The notes under the pieces are model-generated. The model did no database searches. It worked only from the letters and a program-made list of their open reading frames with translations, and was not told where the DNA came from. A stretch of DNA of 45,476 nt, taken from the NCBI RefSeq assembly GCF_036659115.1, contig NZ_JAVXDF010000007.1; one strand, written 5' to 3'. A program made the translations under genes and the position numbers. This DNA comes from Gordonibacter sp036659115. Its GTDB lineage: Bacteria > Actinomycetota > Coriobacteriia > Coriobacteriales > Eggerthellaceae. Position 1 is the stretch's first letter, and each line of letters begins with the position of its first letter. This document shows positions 16,074 through 23,990 of the stretch, one piece after another.

Positions 16074-17291
16074 ATGCCCAAACATGCTGCAAACACACCC
16101 TCCGACACTCCCTTAGATCCCGACCAGCGCGCCGACGACGGTCGCGGTTGGACGGACGCCGACGACGGTCGTATCGGCCTGACCGAGGCGTTCTCTCCGA
16201 TAAGAGACGACGGTTTCGCCCGTTCTGACGGCGGCGCATCGGACGGCTCCCGCGAAAATTCCATCGGCCTGACCGAGGCGTTCTCCCCGGTACCGTCGCG
16301 TGGTCCTGCGCATGCACCCGGTGCGGCGGAGGCTCCGGCCCATGCCGGCGGGCTTGGCTACGAAGGCGATAACGAGGGAGAGTATCCTGATGCCCTGGAA
16401 AGCCTGGAGCCGGTAGATCTGCCGCCCCTGCTGCTCGGCGACGACGAGCTTCCTTTGGAGCCCGAGCCGCCTGCCGGCCGTCACAGCAAGAAGGTCAAAC
16501 CTCCTCTGCCACCGCATCAGCACAAGTCGCGCCGCATGCGCCGCATCCTTATCGTCGTTATCGTGCTGCTGGTGCTGCTTATCGGTGCCTTAGGCTTCCT
16601 CACCTACCTCCTGCTCAGCGACAGTCAGACGCTCGCGTCCCAGCAGACGCAGGCGCAGCAGAACGCCCAAGAGGTCGAGTCCATCAAGAAGGACGACACG
16701 AAAGACGCTTCTTCCGAGACGACGAAGAAGACTCAGGCTCCCAACTTGGCAACGCTTCTGGGCAAGACCCAAGACGAAGCGGTGGCCGCTCTCAAGCGCG
16801 GTGCAACGGTGACGCGGACGGAAGAGGTCAAGGAAGAGGGCAACCCCATCAAGAGTAAGGTGACGGTTGCGCTCACCGACGAGCCGGCCGACGCGCGTAC
16901 GGGCACGCCGACTGTTTACCTGGGCCTGAACGAAGAGGGTAAGATCGTTCAAGCGGGCTATTCTGCCTCTACAGCAGCGCTTGGCTACGGATCGCTCAGC
17001 TTTGCCGATGCGGTGAAGAACGAGCATATCGTAGAAAAGACGCTGCAGGAAGCCGGGGTTAACGTAGTCGAGGGCGCGGCAGTGTTGCCGGCGGACAAGA
17101 CCGTGTACTCCACCTACGACACCGATGGCACGACGTTGGTCAAGGAAAGCAGCTCGTTCTCCGGTTCGGTGGACGTCAACGGAGCGGCCCATGAGTGGTC
17201 GGCGGTACTCCGGTACGACTACACGACCGCGAACACGTCCGGAAACCTGGCCGACACCATCCGTATCATCTACATCTACCTCAACGCATAA
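16074..17291 (+). CDS. Single-span membrane protein with duplicated cytoplasmic motif
   Basis: This 405-residue protein has an acidic cytoplasmic N-terminus (residues 1-155), a Lys/Arg-rich stop-transfer region, one membrane span (about 158-180) and an exported C-terminal part. The N-terminal region carries the motif IGLTEAFSP twice, 30 residues apart, as a 23-nt exact DNA repeat (16173-16195 and 16263-16285). After the span comes a Gln/Lys-rich spacer and a segment, LLGKTQDEAVAALKRGATV, that resembles the start of a PASTA domain. PASTA domains bind cell-wall fragments, but the match is weak. AGGAAGG precedes the ATG. The function is unknown; the layout suggests a link between the cell surface and a cytoplasmic partner. 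Confidence 0.75.
   Translation: MPKHAANTPSDTPLDPDQRADDGRGWTDADDGRIGLTEAFSPIRDDGFARSDGGASDGSRENSIGLTEAFSPVPSRGPAHAPGAAEAPAHAGGLGYEGDNEGEYPDALESLEPVDLPPLLLGDDELPLEPEPPAGRHSKKVKPPLPPHQHKSRRMRRILIVVIVLLVLLIGALGFLTYLLLSDSQTLASQQTQAQQNAQEVESIKKDDTKDASSETTKKTQAPNLATLLGKTQDEAVAALKRGATVTRTEEVKEEGNPIKSKVTVALTDEPADARTGTPTVYLGLNEEGKIVQAGYSASTAALGYGSLSFADAVKNEHIVEKTLQEAGVNVVEGAAVLPADKTVYSTYDTDGTTLVKESSSFSGSVDVNGAAHEWSAVLRYDYTTANTSGNLADTIRIIYIYLNA
16173..16285 (+). repeat. 23-nt direct repeat encoding IGLTEAFS
   Basis: Two exact copies (16173-16195 and 16263-16285) are spaced by 90 bp start to start, in frame. Conservation at the DNA level points to a recent duplication or strong selection on the encoded motif. 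Confidence 0.7.
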
Positions 17292-17292
17292 A

Positions 17293-17322
17293 GAGCCGCC
17301 GGCATGGTGACCGGCGGTTTTA
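17293..17322 (+). terminator. Terminator before dhaL
   Basis: ccgccgg (17296-17302) pairs with ccggcgg (17311-17317), extended by a G.U and an A-T pair and followed by TTTT. It sits just after the stop of the 16074 gene. Confidence 0.75.
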
Positions 17323-17343
17323 CCGAGGGAAGGGGTTATCCGC

Positions 17344-17976
17344 ATGATCGATCGGGAGACGTTAGGGCGCATGTTGGAAACCAGTGCGCGGCTTTTGCGG
17401 GAAAACGCCGATGTTCTCAGCGACATCGATGCGCGGTTCGGCGACGGGGATCATGGCATCACCATAACGAAGATCGCGAAGCTCGTGCAAGAACGGGCAG
17501 CGACCTGGGGCGACGTTTCGATCAAGGATTTTCTCGACGAGGTAGGGATGGGCGTCATGGCGGTGCGCGGCGGCTCGGCCGGTCCACTCTATGGCACGAT
17601 GATCGGCGGCTTGGGCGTGCAGCTGGGCGAGGATGAAAACGAGCTTTCCGCTGATGCGGCCAAGCGCATGTTCGCCGGTTGCCTGTCTGAGATGCGCGAT
17701 ATCACGACGGCCCAGGTGGGCGACAAGACTATGATGGATGCGCTTATCCCGGCCGTCGAGGCGGCTTTGGCATGCGATGCGGCAGCAGACGACGCCGCTG
17801 CCGTGTTCGCCGCAGCCGCCGCAGCCGCCGACGTGGGCGCTGCGGCCTCAGAGGGCTTTGCCTCGAAGTTCGGCCGTGCCCGCAGCTATGGCGACCAGAC
17901 CATAGGCACTCCCGATGCGGGCGCCGTGTCCACGGCGTTGTTCTTGCGTGGGCTAGCGCAGGGTATCGCGTGCTGA
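17344..17976 (+). CDS. dhaL: Dihydroxyacetone kinase subunit DhaL
   Basis: The 210-residue protein is the nucleotide-binding subunit of DAK-type kinases. Family features are visible: the Mg-binding segment with FGDGDHGITI (near residue 36), the GGSAGPLYGTMI loop, and GDKTMMDAL. With DhaK it phosphorylates dihydroxyacetone to DHAP in the cytoplasm. In PTS-linked systems DhaL holds ADP that is rephosphorylated by DhaM, but no dhaM is seen here. Gene order is L before K, the reverse of the usual. A hairpin with a T tract follows at 17988-18013. Confidence 0.92.
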   Translation: MIDRETLGRMLETSARLLRENADVLSDIDARFGDGDHGITITKIAKLVQERAATWGDVSIKDFLDEVGMGVMAVRGGSAGPLYGTMIGGLGVQLGEDENELSADAAKRMFAGCLSEMRDITTAQVGDKTMMDALIPAVEAALACDAAADDAAAVFAAAAAAADVGAAASEGFASKFGRARSYGDQTIGTPDAGAVSTALFLRGLAQGIAC

Positions 17977-17987
17977 TTCGGCGATAG

Positions 17988-18013
17988 AATCCGCCCTTTA
18001 CGTGGCGGGTTTT
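17988..18013 (+). terminator. Terminator between dhaL and dhaK
   Basis: The 8-bp arms aatccgcc and ggcgggtt enclose an 8-nt loop, followed by TTTT. This separates dhaL from dhaK transcription at least in part. Confidence 0.7.
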
Positions 18014-18073
18014 GTTCAGGCTGCCTGCAGTGTATCGCCGGCGGTTTTGGTGGGACCTCGAAGGTTGGACAGA

Positions 18074-18111
18074 AGGGCGAGGGTGCCTCGCCCGCTCCGG
18101 CGAAGCCGGAG
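18074..18111 (+). promoter_or_regulatory. Tandem hairpins in the dhaK leader
   Basis: Two adjacent perfect 7-bp hairpins (gggcgag/ctcgccc near 18074-18092 and ctccggc-GAA-gccggag near 18095-18111) lie just before the dhaK ribosome site at 18121. Known riboswitch cores were not recognised. They may control dhaK translation or mRNA life. Confidence 0.45.
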
Positions 18112-18134
18112 AACCAGGTAAAGGAGCGCATGCC

Positions 18135-19133
18135 ATGCAGATGAAGAAGTTCATCAACGATCCCGACAACATCACCGCCGAATTGCTCGAAGGCTTGGCG
18201 CTGGCCAACGCTGACATCATCGAGCTGGGCGATGACAATATGGTTGTCAACAAAGGCCTGGCAGCAGCCGACCGCGTGACCATCGTCACGCAAGGCGGCA
18301 GCGGGCACGAGCCGGCCATCGAGGGCTTTGTGGGCGAGGGCATGGTGGACATCGATGTGGTGGGCGACGTGTTTGCTGCTCCCGGCCCGCAGGCGTGCGT
18401 CGATGCCATCAAACTGGCCGACAAGGGCAAAGGCGTGCTCTACATCGTGCTGAACCATGCAGGCGACATGCTCACGGGCAACCTGACCATGAAGCAGGCC
18501 GCGAAGCAGGGCCTCAACGTGGTGAAGGTGGTCACGCAGGAGGACATCGCCAACGCGCCGCGCGAGAACTCCGACGACCGTCGCGGGCTGGTGGGCTGCA
18601 TCCCCACCTACAAGATCGCCGGCGCTGCGGCCGCCGAGGGCAAGAGCCTCGAGGAAGTGGCCGCCGTCGCGCAGCGCTTCGCCGACAACATGGCCACGCT
18701 GGCCGTGGCCGTGCGCGGGGCCACGCACCCGCAGACCGGCACGCTTCTGGCGGAGTTGGGCGACGACGACATGGAAATAGGCATGGGCCAGCACGGCGAG
18801 GAGGGTGGCGGCCACCAGCCTATGAAGAGCGCCGACGAGACGGCCAAGATCATGGTGAACGCGTTGGTCGCCGATATCGGTATCGAGGCGGGCGGGCAGG
18901 TTATGCTCATCATCAACGGCTCGGGTGCTACGACGCTCATGGAACAGCTCATCGTGTACCGCGCCGCCGTGAAGGAGCTTGCAGCCAGGGATATTGCAGT
19001 AGTGGCGAACTTCGTGGGCGAGATGCTCACCGTGCAGGAGCAGGCCGGCTTCCAGATGTTCATGGCGCGCATGGACGACGAGCTGCTGCGTTTGTGGAAC
19101 GCACCGTGCAACACACCGTATTTGAAGAAATAG
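18135..19133 (+). CDS. dhaK: Dihydroxyacetone kinase subunit DhaK
   Basis: The 332-residue protein is the substrate-binding subunit of DAK-type kinases. GGSGHEP with His58 and the HGEEGG segment with His220 match the two histidines that hold the ketone; the second forms a covalent hemiaminal with dihydroxyacetone in characterised enzymes. An AAGGAG site lies 8 nt before the ATG at 18135, which decides the start within a longer open frame. Downstream lie an aldolase and a VOC protein on the same strand. Related kinases also act on erythrulose or apulose, so dihydroxyacetone is the likely but not the proven substrate. Confidence 0.92.
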   Translation: MQMKKFINDPDNITAELLEGLALANADIIELGDDNMVVNKGLAAADRVTIVTQGGSGHEPAIEGFVGEGMVDIDVVGDVFAAPGPQACVDAIKLADKGKGVLYIVLNHAGDMLTGNLTMKQAAKQGLNVVKVVTQEDIANAPRENSDDRRGLVGCIPTYKIAGAAAAEGKSLEEVAAVAQRFADNMATLAVAVRGATHPQTGTLLAELGDDDMEIGMGQHGEEGGGHQPMKSADETAKIMVNALVADIGIEAGGQVMLIINGSGATTLMEQLIVYRAAVKELAARDIAVVANFVGEMLTVQEQAGFQMFMARMDDELLRLWNAPCNTPYLKK

Positions 19134-19249
19134 CGGGTCCGCTGCGGTTACTGGGCGCGTTTCAGGGATAAGGCGTGTCTGGTTGCTGCCGTATGCGCCG
19201 CCGTTTTGCGGTCGGAGCCTTGGCGGCGTTCGACGATGAAAGGGATGCC

Positions 19250-20092
19250 ATGCTCGCATCTATGAGAACCGTGCTGGACTGGGCGGAGGAGCGCGGGTGC
19301 GCGGCTGCCGCGTTCGACACGCCCAACCTGGAGCTTTTGCTGGCGGCCATCGCTGCTGCCGAGGCGCGGGATGAGCCCGTGATCATCCAGCATGCGCAGC
19401 TGCACGAGAGCGAGACGTCCATCGACGTGATCGGGCCTATCATGGTCATGCGCGCCGAGGCGGCGAGCGTGCCCGTATGCGTCATGCTCGATCACGGCGA
19501 GGACTTGGACTACGTGCGCCGAGCGCTCGACCTGGGCTTCTCGGCCGTCATGATCGACGGCTCGCAGCTTCCCTATGAGGAGAACGCCGCTCTGACCACC
19601 TCGGCGGTGGAGTTGGCGCACGACTACGGTGCCGACATCGAGGCCGAACTCGGTTTCACCACTGGGCACGAGGGGCTCGAGCATGCCGACGATGATCGGG
19701 AAAACGTCTACACCGACCCGGACGACGCGGCGCGGTTCGTGGCCGACACGGGCATCGACGCTCTCGCCGCCAGCGTGGGTACAGTGCACGGGTTCTACGC
19801 GGCCGAGCCGCAGCTCGACTTCGCGCTCATCGCCGAGCTGCGGGGCCGCTGCGGCGTGCCGCTGGTCATGCACGGCGGAAGCGGTCTTTCGCGTGAGGAC
19901 ACGCGCGCGGCCATCGCGGCGGGCATCCGCAAGATCAACTATTTTAGCTACATGAGCAACGCCGGAGTGCGCGCGGTCGAGGCGCTCATCGCCGAGCAGC
20001 ACCCGAAGTACTTCCATGCACTGGCAAACGCCGCGACCGAGGCCATGCAGGCCGACGCGGAAGCGGCAATGGACATGTTTTCGATGAGATAG
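19250..20092 (+). CDS. Class II ketose-bisphosphate aldolase (GatY/KbaY/Fba type)
   Basis: The 280-residue protein is a zinc-dependent class II aldolase. Asp81-His82 in MLDHGED, His180 in GTVHG and His208 in MHGGSG fall at the spacing of the catalytic Asp and zinc ligands of the family. Such enzymes join DHAP to an aldehyde or split a ketose phosphate to release DHAP. The specific partner (glyceraldehyde 3-phosphate, tagatose type or another) cannot be read from the sequence. The ATG at 19250 was chosen because similarity begins there and AAAGGG is 7 nt upstream. It lies 117 nt after dhaK and fits its product DHAP. Confidence 0.88.
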   Translation: MLASMRTVLDWAEERGCAAAAFDTPNLELLLAAIAAAEARDEPVIIQHAQLHESETSIDVIGPIMVMRAEAASVPVCVMLDHGEDLDYVRRALDLGFSAVMIDGSQLPYEENAALTTSAVELAHDYGADIEAELGFTTGHEGLEHADDDRENVYTDPDDAARFVADTGIDALAASVGTVHGFYAAEPQLDFALIAELRGRCGVPLVMHGGSGLSREDTRAAIAAGIRKINYFSYMSNAGVRAVEALIAEQHPKYFHALANAATEAMQADAEAAMDMFSMR

Positions 20093-20105
20093 GGAAGGAT
20101 TCGCC

Positions 20106-20429
20106 ATGACAGCAACCTATATGCATATCGGGATTCCCATCACGGAGAAGAAGCCGGGGATGACCTACAACGAGGCCATGAAATTCTGGGTGTCCGACGT
20201 GGACGACTACGACTACAAGGTGGAGTACCTCAAGTTCGAAGAGGGCACGCCGTTTCCCGAGGAGCTGCACCGCCGCTGGCATGTGGCGTACGCGGTGGAC
20301 GACCTCGACCACTACGTCGACGATGCCGACCGCGTCATCTGCGGGCCCATGGATGCAGGCCCGGGCGTGCGGCTCGCGTTCGTGGAGAAGGACGGTGCCG
20401 TGATCGAACTGTACGAGGACAAGAACTAA
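20106..20429 (+). CDS. Small VOC-fold protein (glyoxalase/isomerase-like)
   Basis: This 107-residue protein has the beta-alpha pattern of one vicinal-oxygen-chelate module, beginning YMHIGIPI and ending with a beta strand, AVIELYED, whose Glu is a usual metal ligand. An internal His pair (LHRRWHVAYAV) supplies other possible ligands. Placed 13 nt after the aldolase gene with an AGGAAGG-like site, it is probably the last gene of the operon. A sugar-phosphate or methylglyoxal-related isomerase role would fit the context but is inference. Confidence 0.75.
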   Translation: MTATYMHIGIPITEKKPGMTYNEAMKFWVSDVDDYDYKVEYLKFEEGTPFPEELHRRWHVAYAVDDLDHYVDDADRVICGPMDAGPGVRLAFVEKDGAVIELYEDKN

Positions 20430-20507
20430 CCCCTCAATTGTACAAATGAGACTTCACCGATTCTTATCGGTCGTATCTTCCAGCAACACGGACTCAATTC
20501 CCAGCTG

Positions 20508-20538
20508 CCCCGATCGCGCGAGCGCGGTCGGGGTTTTT
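20508..20538 (+). terminator. Terminator of the dha/aldolase operon
   Basis: ccccgatcgcg (20508-20518) pairs with cgcggtcgggg (20523-20533, one U.G pair), followed by TTTTT. Confidence 0.88.
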
Positions 20539-20605
20539 CGGTGTGCCACCCAGCGTCGCTGCGCGAGGGATTGAGGTACTCGCGCAGTTCCGTTCGGCTG
20601 TGAAC

Positions 20606-20674
20606 CTCTAGGCTCGCCGCGCCGATTTCGGCTCCTTGGAGAAAGCTCCGTCGTGAGAGTTGCTTTGATTCCAT
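20606..20674 (-). pseudogene. Remnant of a Tat-exported oxidoreductase (signal peptide only)
   Basis: The minus-strand sequence begins with a GGGGATG ribosome site, an ATG, and 23 residues reading LSRRSFLQGAEIGAAS, a typical Tat signal of Eggerthellaceae FAD- or molybdenum-dependent oxidoreductases. After that the frame continues into unrelated sequence for about 60 residues, with no mature domain, and meets a terminator. I read it as the 5' stump of a deleted gene. It could be a coincidence in a short frame, but motif, ribosome site and start agree. Confidence 0.5.
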
Positions 20675-20993
20675 GTGCTCATCCCCTTTTCTATCCTTGC
20701 TTATGCGATTTCTTCGCCGACGCCTGAAAGCGGGAAATCGCTTCGGGTGGCAACAGCATCAACGATCGCGCAGAAGGGGGGATCGCTCCCATAGCGCTTT
20801 GGGGGCTGTTTTGGCAAAATGCCTAGCCCAAAGGGGGTTATTTTAGAGTTTTCGCCTTCGCGGGGCGGTGAAGCGTGTGTTCGCGGGGAGGATTCTGGCA
20901 AAACTTGTGCAATGCTGAAGCTTGGCAAGTACCGGTTTACTCTGGTTCCTGTCAGATTCATATCGTACTTTTGCAGAAATTAAGTCATTTAGA

Positions 20994-21022
20994 TTGCGAC
21001 TTTTGCAGATTTACTCTAGTAT
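20994..21022 (+). promoter_or_regulatory. Promoter of the DUF4143 ATPase gene
   Basis: TTGCGA (20994-20999) and TAGTAT (21017-21022) are 17 nt apart. An 11-bp direct repeat, acttttgcaga, occurs at 20967-20977 and 20999-21009, 32 bp apart, with the second copy in the promoter spacer; this could be an operator. Confidence 0.5.
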
Positions 21023-21081
21023 TCGAAGAGTCTTTTGGGATAAGCGTTTGTTTGACTAATCGTGCTTACGGAGACCATACT

Positions 21082-22395
21082 ATGCTGACACGCAAAATCG
21101 AGAGCAAGCTTGCCGAATGGAAGCGAACGAAAACTAAGCAAGGACTTCTCATCACCGGCGCAAGGCAGGTCGGAAAAACAAGCAGCGTTGAAAAGTTTGC
21201 CACAGAGGAATACTCGAATCTCATTAAAATCGACTTTGTCGAGGCACCCAGTGCCGTTAAGCTTATCTCGGAAGCCCGAGATATCGAAGACCTTATCGTG
21301 CGCATAACCTCTCTTGCTTCTCGCCCCCTTCCCAACGAAAAGACCCTCCTCTTCTTTGACGAGGTTCAGCGATGCGGAGATGCAATAACTTGGATGCGCT
21401 ATCTTGCCGACGACGGTCGGTTCGATGTGATCTACTCGGGATCTTTGCTGGGTATCGAAACGTACGATTTCAGATCGCTGCCCGTTGGCACTATCGACAT
21501 CGTTGAGATGTTCCCGTTGGACTTCGAAGAATTTTGTTGGGCCAACGGCCTCGACGGGAGCCTGTGGGATATTGTTGCTGGCTGCTTTGCGAGCAAAACG
21601 CCAGTCCCCGATTTTCTACACGAACGCTTCATGGATCTCTTCAGACGCTACGTTTTGGTTGGCGGTATGCCGGAAGCCGTTCATGTGTTCGTTTCAACGA
21701 ACGATACCCAAGCAATGCGGGCACGCCAGAAGAGCATCCTCGATGCCTATCGAGCTGATATAACTCGCTACGTTGACAACAAGGTTCATGCCCAACGAAT
21801 CAAGACCATATTCAACGCCATTCCTGCGCAGCTGGGAAAGGAGAACAAGCGGTTCGTTGTAAGCGGTATCGAAAAAAAGAAGCGTTTTGCGGACATGGCA
21901 TCTGATTTTGGCTGGCTCGAAAACGCTGGAGTCGTGATACCGGCCCGCAAGGCCACCGAGGCGACCTTTCCTTTGGGACTGAGCCAGGAGCAAAGCTTTT
22001 TCAAACTCTACCAGAGCGACGTCGGGCTGCTTTTCTCGACCTTTGAGGCCGTTGAAGTTCGATCGATCATTGAAAACGCAGTATCGGTCAACTTCGGAGC
22101 CGCGTTTGAAAACGCAGTTGCCCAAGAGCTTCGCGCGCACGGCCGTGAAGCCCTCTTCTACTACTATTCGAAAAAGATCGGCGAAGTGGATTTCCTCCTG
22201 CAACAACCTGGAAGCATGGACGTTATTCCCGTTGAAGTAAAATCGGGCTCTCGCAGCCATTCGCACGCAGCACTCGACAACTTGATGCATGTGCCGAACT
22301 ACCGGCTTTCGCAAGGTTTCGTTCTGCATCCATTCAATGTCGAGAACGACGGCTTGGTGGACTATCTGCCACTGTACATGGCTGGATTACTCTAG
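21082..22395 (+). CDS. AAA+ ATPase with DUF4143 nuclease-like C-terminus
   Basis: The 437-residue protein has Walker A GARQVGKT (residues 26-33), Walker B LLFFDEVQ (89-96), and a C-terminal DUF4143 region where GEVDFLL followed by PVEVKSG looks like the D-ExK core of PD-(D/E)XK nucleases. This family is common, patchily spread and often linked to mobile or defence genes, but its role is not settled. GGAG lies 8 nt before the ATG. Its codon use and lower GC differ from the housekeeping genes around it, which suggests transfer. It converges on the AbiE pair. Confidence 0.85.
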   Translation: MLTRKIESKLAEWKRTKTKQGLLITGARQVGKTSSVEKFATEEYSNLIKIDFVEAPSAVKLISEARDIEDLIVRITSLASRPLPNEKTLLFFDEVQRCGDAITWMRYLADDGRFDVIYSGSLLGIETYDFRSLPVGTIDIVEMFPLDFEEFCWANGLDGSLWDIVAGCFASKTPVPDFLHERFMDLFRRYVLVGGMPEAVHVFVSTNDTQAMRARQKSILDAYRADITRYVDNKVHAQRIKTIFNAIPAQLGKENKRFVVSGIEKKKRFADMASDFGWLENAGVVIPARKATEATFPLGLSQEQSFFKLYQSDVGLLFSTFEAVEVRSIIENAVSVNFGAAFENAVAQELRAHGREALFYYYSKKIGEVDFLLQQPGSMDVIPVEVKSGSRSHSHAALDNLMHVPNYRLSQGFVLHPFNVENDGLVDYLPLYMAGLL

Positions 22396-22540
22396 CGAAA
22401 AAGAACGAGAACTTCTTTGACGGAGCCGCGAAGCGAGAAAGAACGCCAAGCGAGCTTCGGCGAATCCAAGGACCGCCTCTGCGTGGCCTGCGGTGCGAGC
22501 GAATTGGAGAACGGCTTCTGCGAACTAGCAGCCGAAGGGG

Positions 22541-23404
22541 CTATCCTTGCAACTCTTGGGATATCTGCTTGAAAAAGTCTGCGCTCCACAGATTGAGAGC
22601 CTCGGTGTCGTGGATGAAGGGTGCGACGTCGAGCTTTGCGTTTTGGAAGTCGAGGGAGTCGAACTTCTCACAGAGCAGGTTGCGAACTTCGTCGACGGCA
22701 AGTACCGTGCCGCTTGCTAGGTGCCCGGTTTGCACGAGCTTGGCGCTCAAGTGCGCGGTGTTCACGCGCGTGTTGCGCGACAGGTAGAACACGTAGTCGT
22801 AAAGATCGCGGCCCTTTACGCGCTTCTTCCACCCTCGACAGAGCACCGCGTGTATTTTCCCAGCGAAAAGCGACTGCTGATCGTAAAGGTTGACTTCGTA
22901 GGGGGCGGGAAGCAGTCGATAGCGGCGCTCGAAGGTGGCGCCCTGTGCGGGATCTGTGTCAACTTCGAACTTGATTTTGATCTTTTCGGTTGCCTCGGTA
23001 CCGCCGATTACGTCTTCGGGCGCGTAAAACAGCAGCAGATGCTCAAGGGTATTTGCCTTCAAAAAAGCAGAGTGGATGGCGGAATCGTTTGCCTTGATCT
23101 TCGTCTCGATGGAAACGTTCAAGCCGAACGAGCGGATTTCGTTCTCGAGGGTAGGGAAATATGCTGCAAGATCAAACGAGGCGTCGGGCGCTATGAGGGA
23201 GAAGTCGAGATCCTCGGAAAAGCGGTCGAGCCCGTAGAACACGCGCAAGGCGGTGCCGCCGTAAAACGCAGCCTTGTCGAAAAAACCGGCACGGGACAAT
23301 CCGCATAAAACGATTTCTTGCATGATCTCTTTGACGGCGTTCTTGCGATCGGTTGGCGTTTCGGTGCTGTAGGCCTGCAGCATTGATTCGAAGGACGCGT
23401 TCAT
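22541..23404 (-). CDS. AbiEii-type nucleotidyltransferase toxin
   Basis: The 287-residue protein has the nucleotidyltransferase signature of the AbiEii/AbiGii family: GGTALR (residues 49-54) followed by SEDLDF (63-68), where Asp65 and Asp67 would bind the metal. A conserved KGRDLYDYVF segment lies about residue 197. AbiEii toxins inhibit growth and in studied cases modify tRNA ends; the pair gives phage resistance by abortive infection. Its ATG overlaps the abiEi stop in ATGA, so the two are co-translated, the antitoxin first. Confidence 0.9.
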   Translation of the reverse strand: MNASFESMLQAYSTETPTDRKNAVKEIMQEIVLCGLSRAGFFDKAAFYGGTALRVFYGLDRFSEDLDFSLIAPDASFDLAAYFPTLENEIRSFGLNVSIETKIKANDSAIHSAFLKANTLEHLLLFYAPEDVIGGTEATEKIKIKFEVDTDPAQGATFERRYRLLPAPYEVNLYDQQSLFAGKIHAVLCRGWKKRVKGRDLYDYVFYLSRNTRVNTAHLSAKLVQTGHLASGTVLAVDEVRNLLCEKFDSLDFQNAKLDVAPFIHDTEALNLWSADFFKQISQELQG

Positions 23405-23988
23405 GGTCTGACCCTCCTGAGGCTCTTGTCAAGCAGCTTGACGTTGGTGCAGCGGTATTTGCCTTCGTAAGAATGGATTTCTGCTGCATTCAGTTTTGCG
23501 AACTCGCCTCGGTCGATACGCAAGTCGTCAAAGAGCAGGTATTCCAGTTCTTTCGTTCCCGCTACGGGGGGGAGCTTGTAGAGCTGGTCGCAAAGGGCTT
23601 TTTCCGGGCGCGCGATGCGATAGTGGTAACCGTCCGCTTCGCGAGTCTCGATTCCAAGGGGAAACGCAGCGGGGGGAACGTCGCGGTACGTGAATCGTCC
23701 GAATGGCGTTGAGTATTCTTTTTTCTTTTTCTTGCTGAACGTAGCGCTGGTGATGGTTGCCACGCGTTCTGGAATAAGGCCGTGGCAGCTTAGCGCGAAC
23801 TCAAACGAGAGATACGATGGTCCGTAGATGCTGCCTGCGAGGAGGTGGGGTGAAGCGGTTCGATCGGTTTCGTAGAGACCCCTGACGATGGGGATGATTT
23901 GGCCATCGCGCACCATGCGTATCAGCTTGTTTGCCGGTGCCGCGTACTTCGACTGTTCCTCTATGAGCATCGAGTGGGTCTTTATCAT
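23401..23988 (-). CDS. AbiEi-type antitoxin / transcriptional regulator
   Basis: The 195-residue protein matches the AbiEi antitoxin family: an N-terminal winged-helix part with VRDGQIIPIVRGLYE, a middle domain with YLSFEFALSCHGLIPE, and a C-terminal part with RPEKALCDQLY. AbiEi proteins neutralise AbiEii without contact (type IV) and repress their own promoter by binding inverted repeats. The ATG at 23988 is preferred over a GTG at 23997 because the AGAGGTG site overlaps the GTG and is well spaced for the ATG. The promoter lies inside a perfect 18-bp palindrome. Confidence 0.87.
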   Translation of the reverse strand: MIKTHSMLIEEQSKYAAPANKLIRMVRDGQIIPIVRGLYETDRTASPHLLAGSIYGPSYLSFEFALSCHGLIPERVATITSATFSKKKKKEYSTPFGRFTYRDVPPAAFPLGIETREADGYHYRIARPEKALCDQLYKLPPVAGTKELEYLLFDDLRIDRGEFAKLNAAEIHSYEGKYRCTNVKLLDKSLRRVRP

Positions 23989-23990
23989 TA

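Larger units (their letters stand above)
20430..21081. other. Long spacer with remnant and hairpins
   Basis: This region holds the operon terminator (20508-20538), a Tat-signal gene remnant (minus, about 20606-20674), a stem-loop at 20798-20837, and the promoter of the DUF4143 ATPase (20994-21022). No intact gene is seen. Composition shifts to lower GC towards the right, marking the edge of an accessory patch. Confidence 0.6.

Noticed and set aside
17886..19259. Long minus-strand frame opposite dhaK
   Set aside because: His/Arg-rich shadow of a high-GC gene; dhaK on the plus strand has all family motifs.
20701..20961. 86-codon minus-strand frame in the accessory spacer
   Set aside because: No ribosome site, no recognisable domain, and it overlaps the stem-loop at 20798-20837.
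22396..22540. Possible small gene between the ATPase and abiEii
   Set aside because: A short open stretch with CVACGASE is seen, but it has no start codon or ribosome site.
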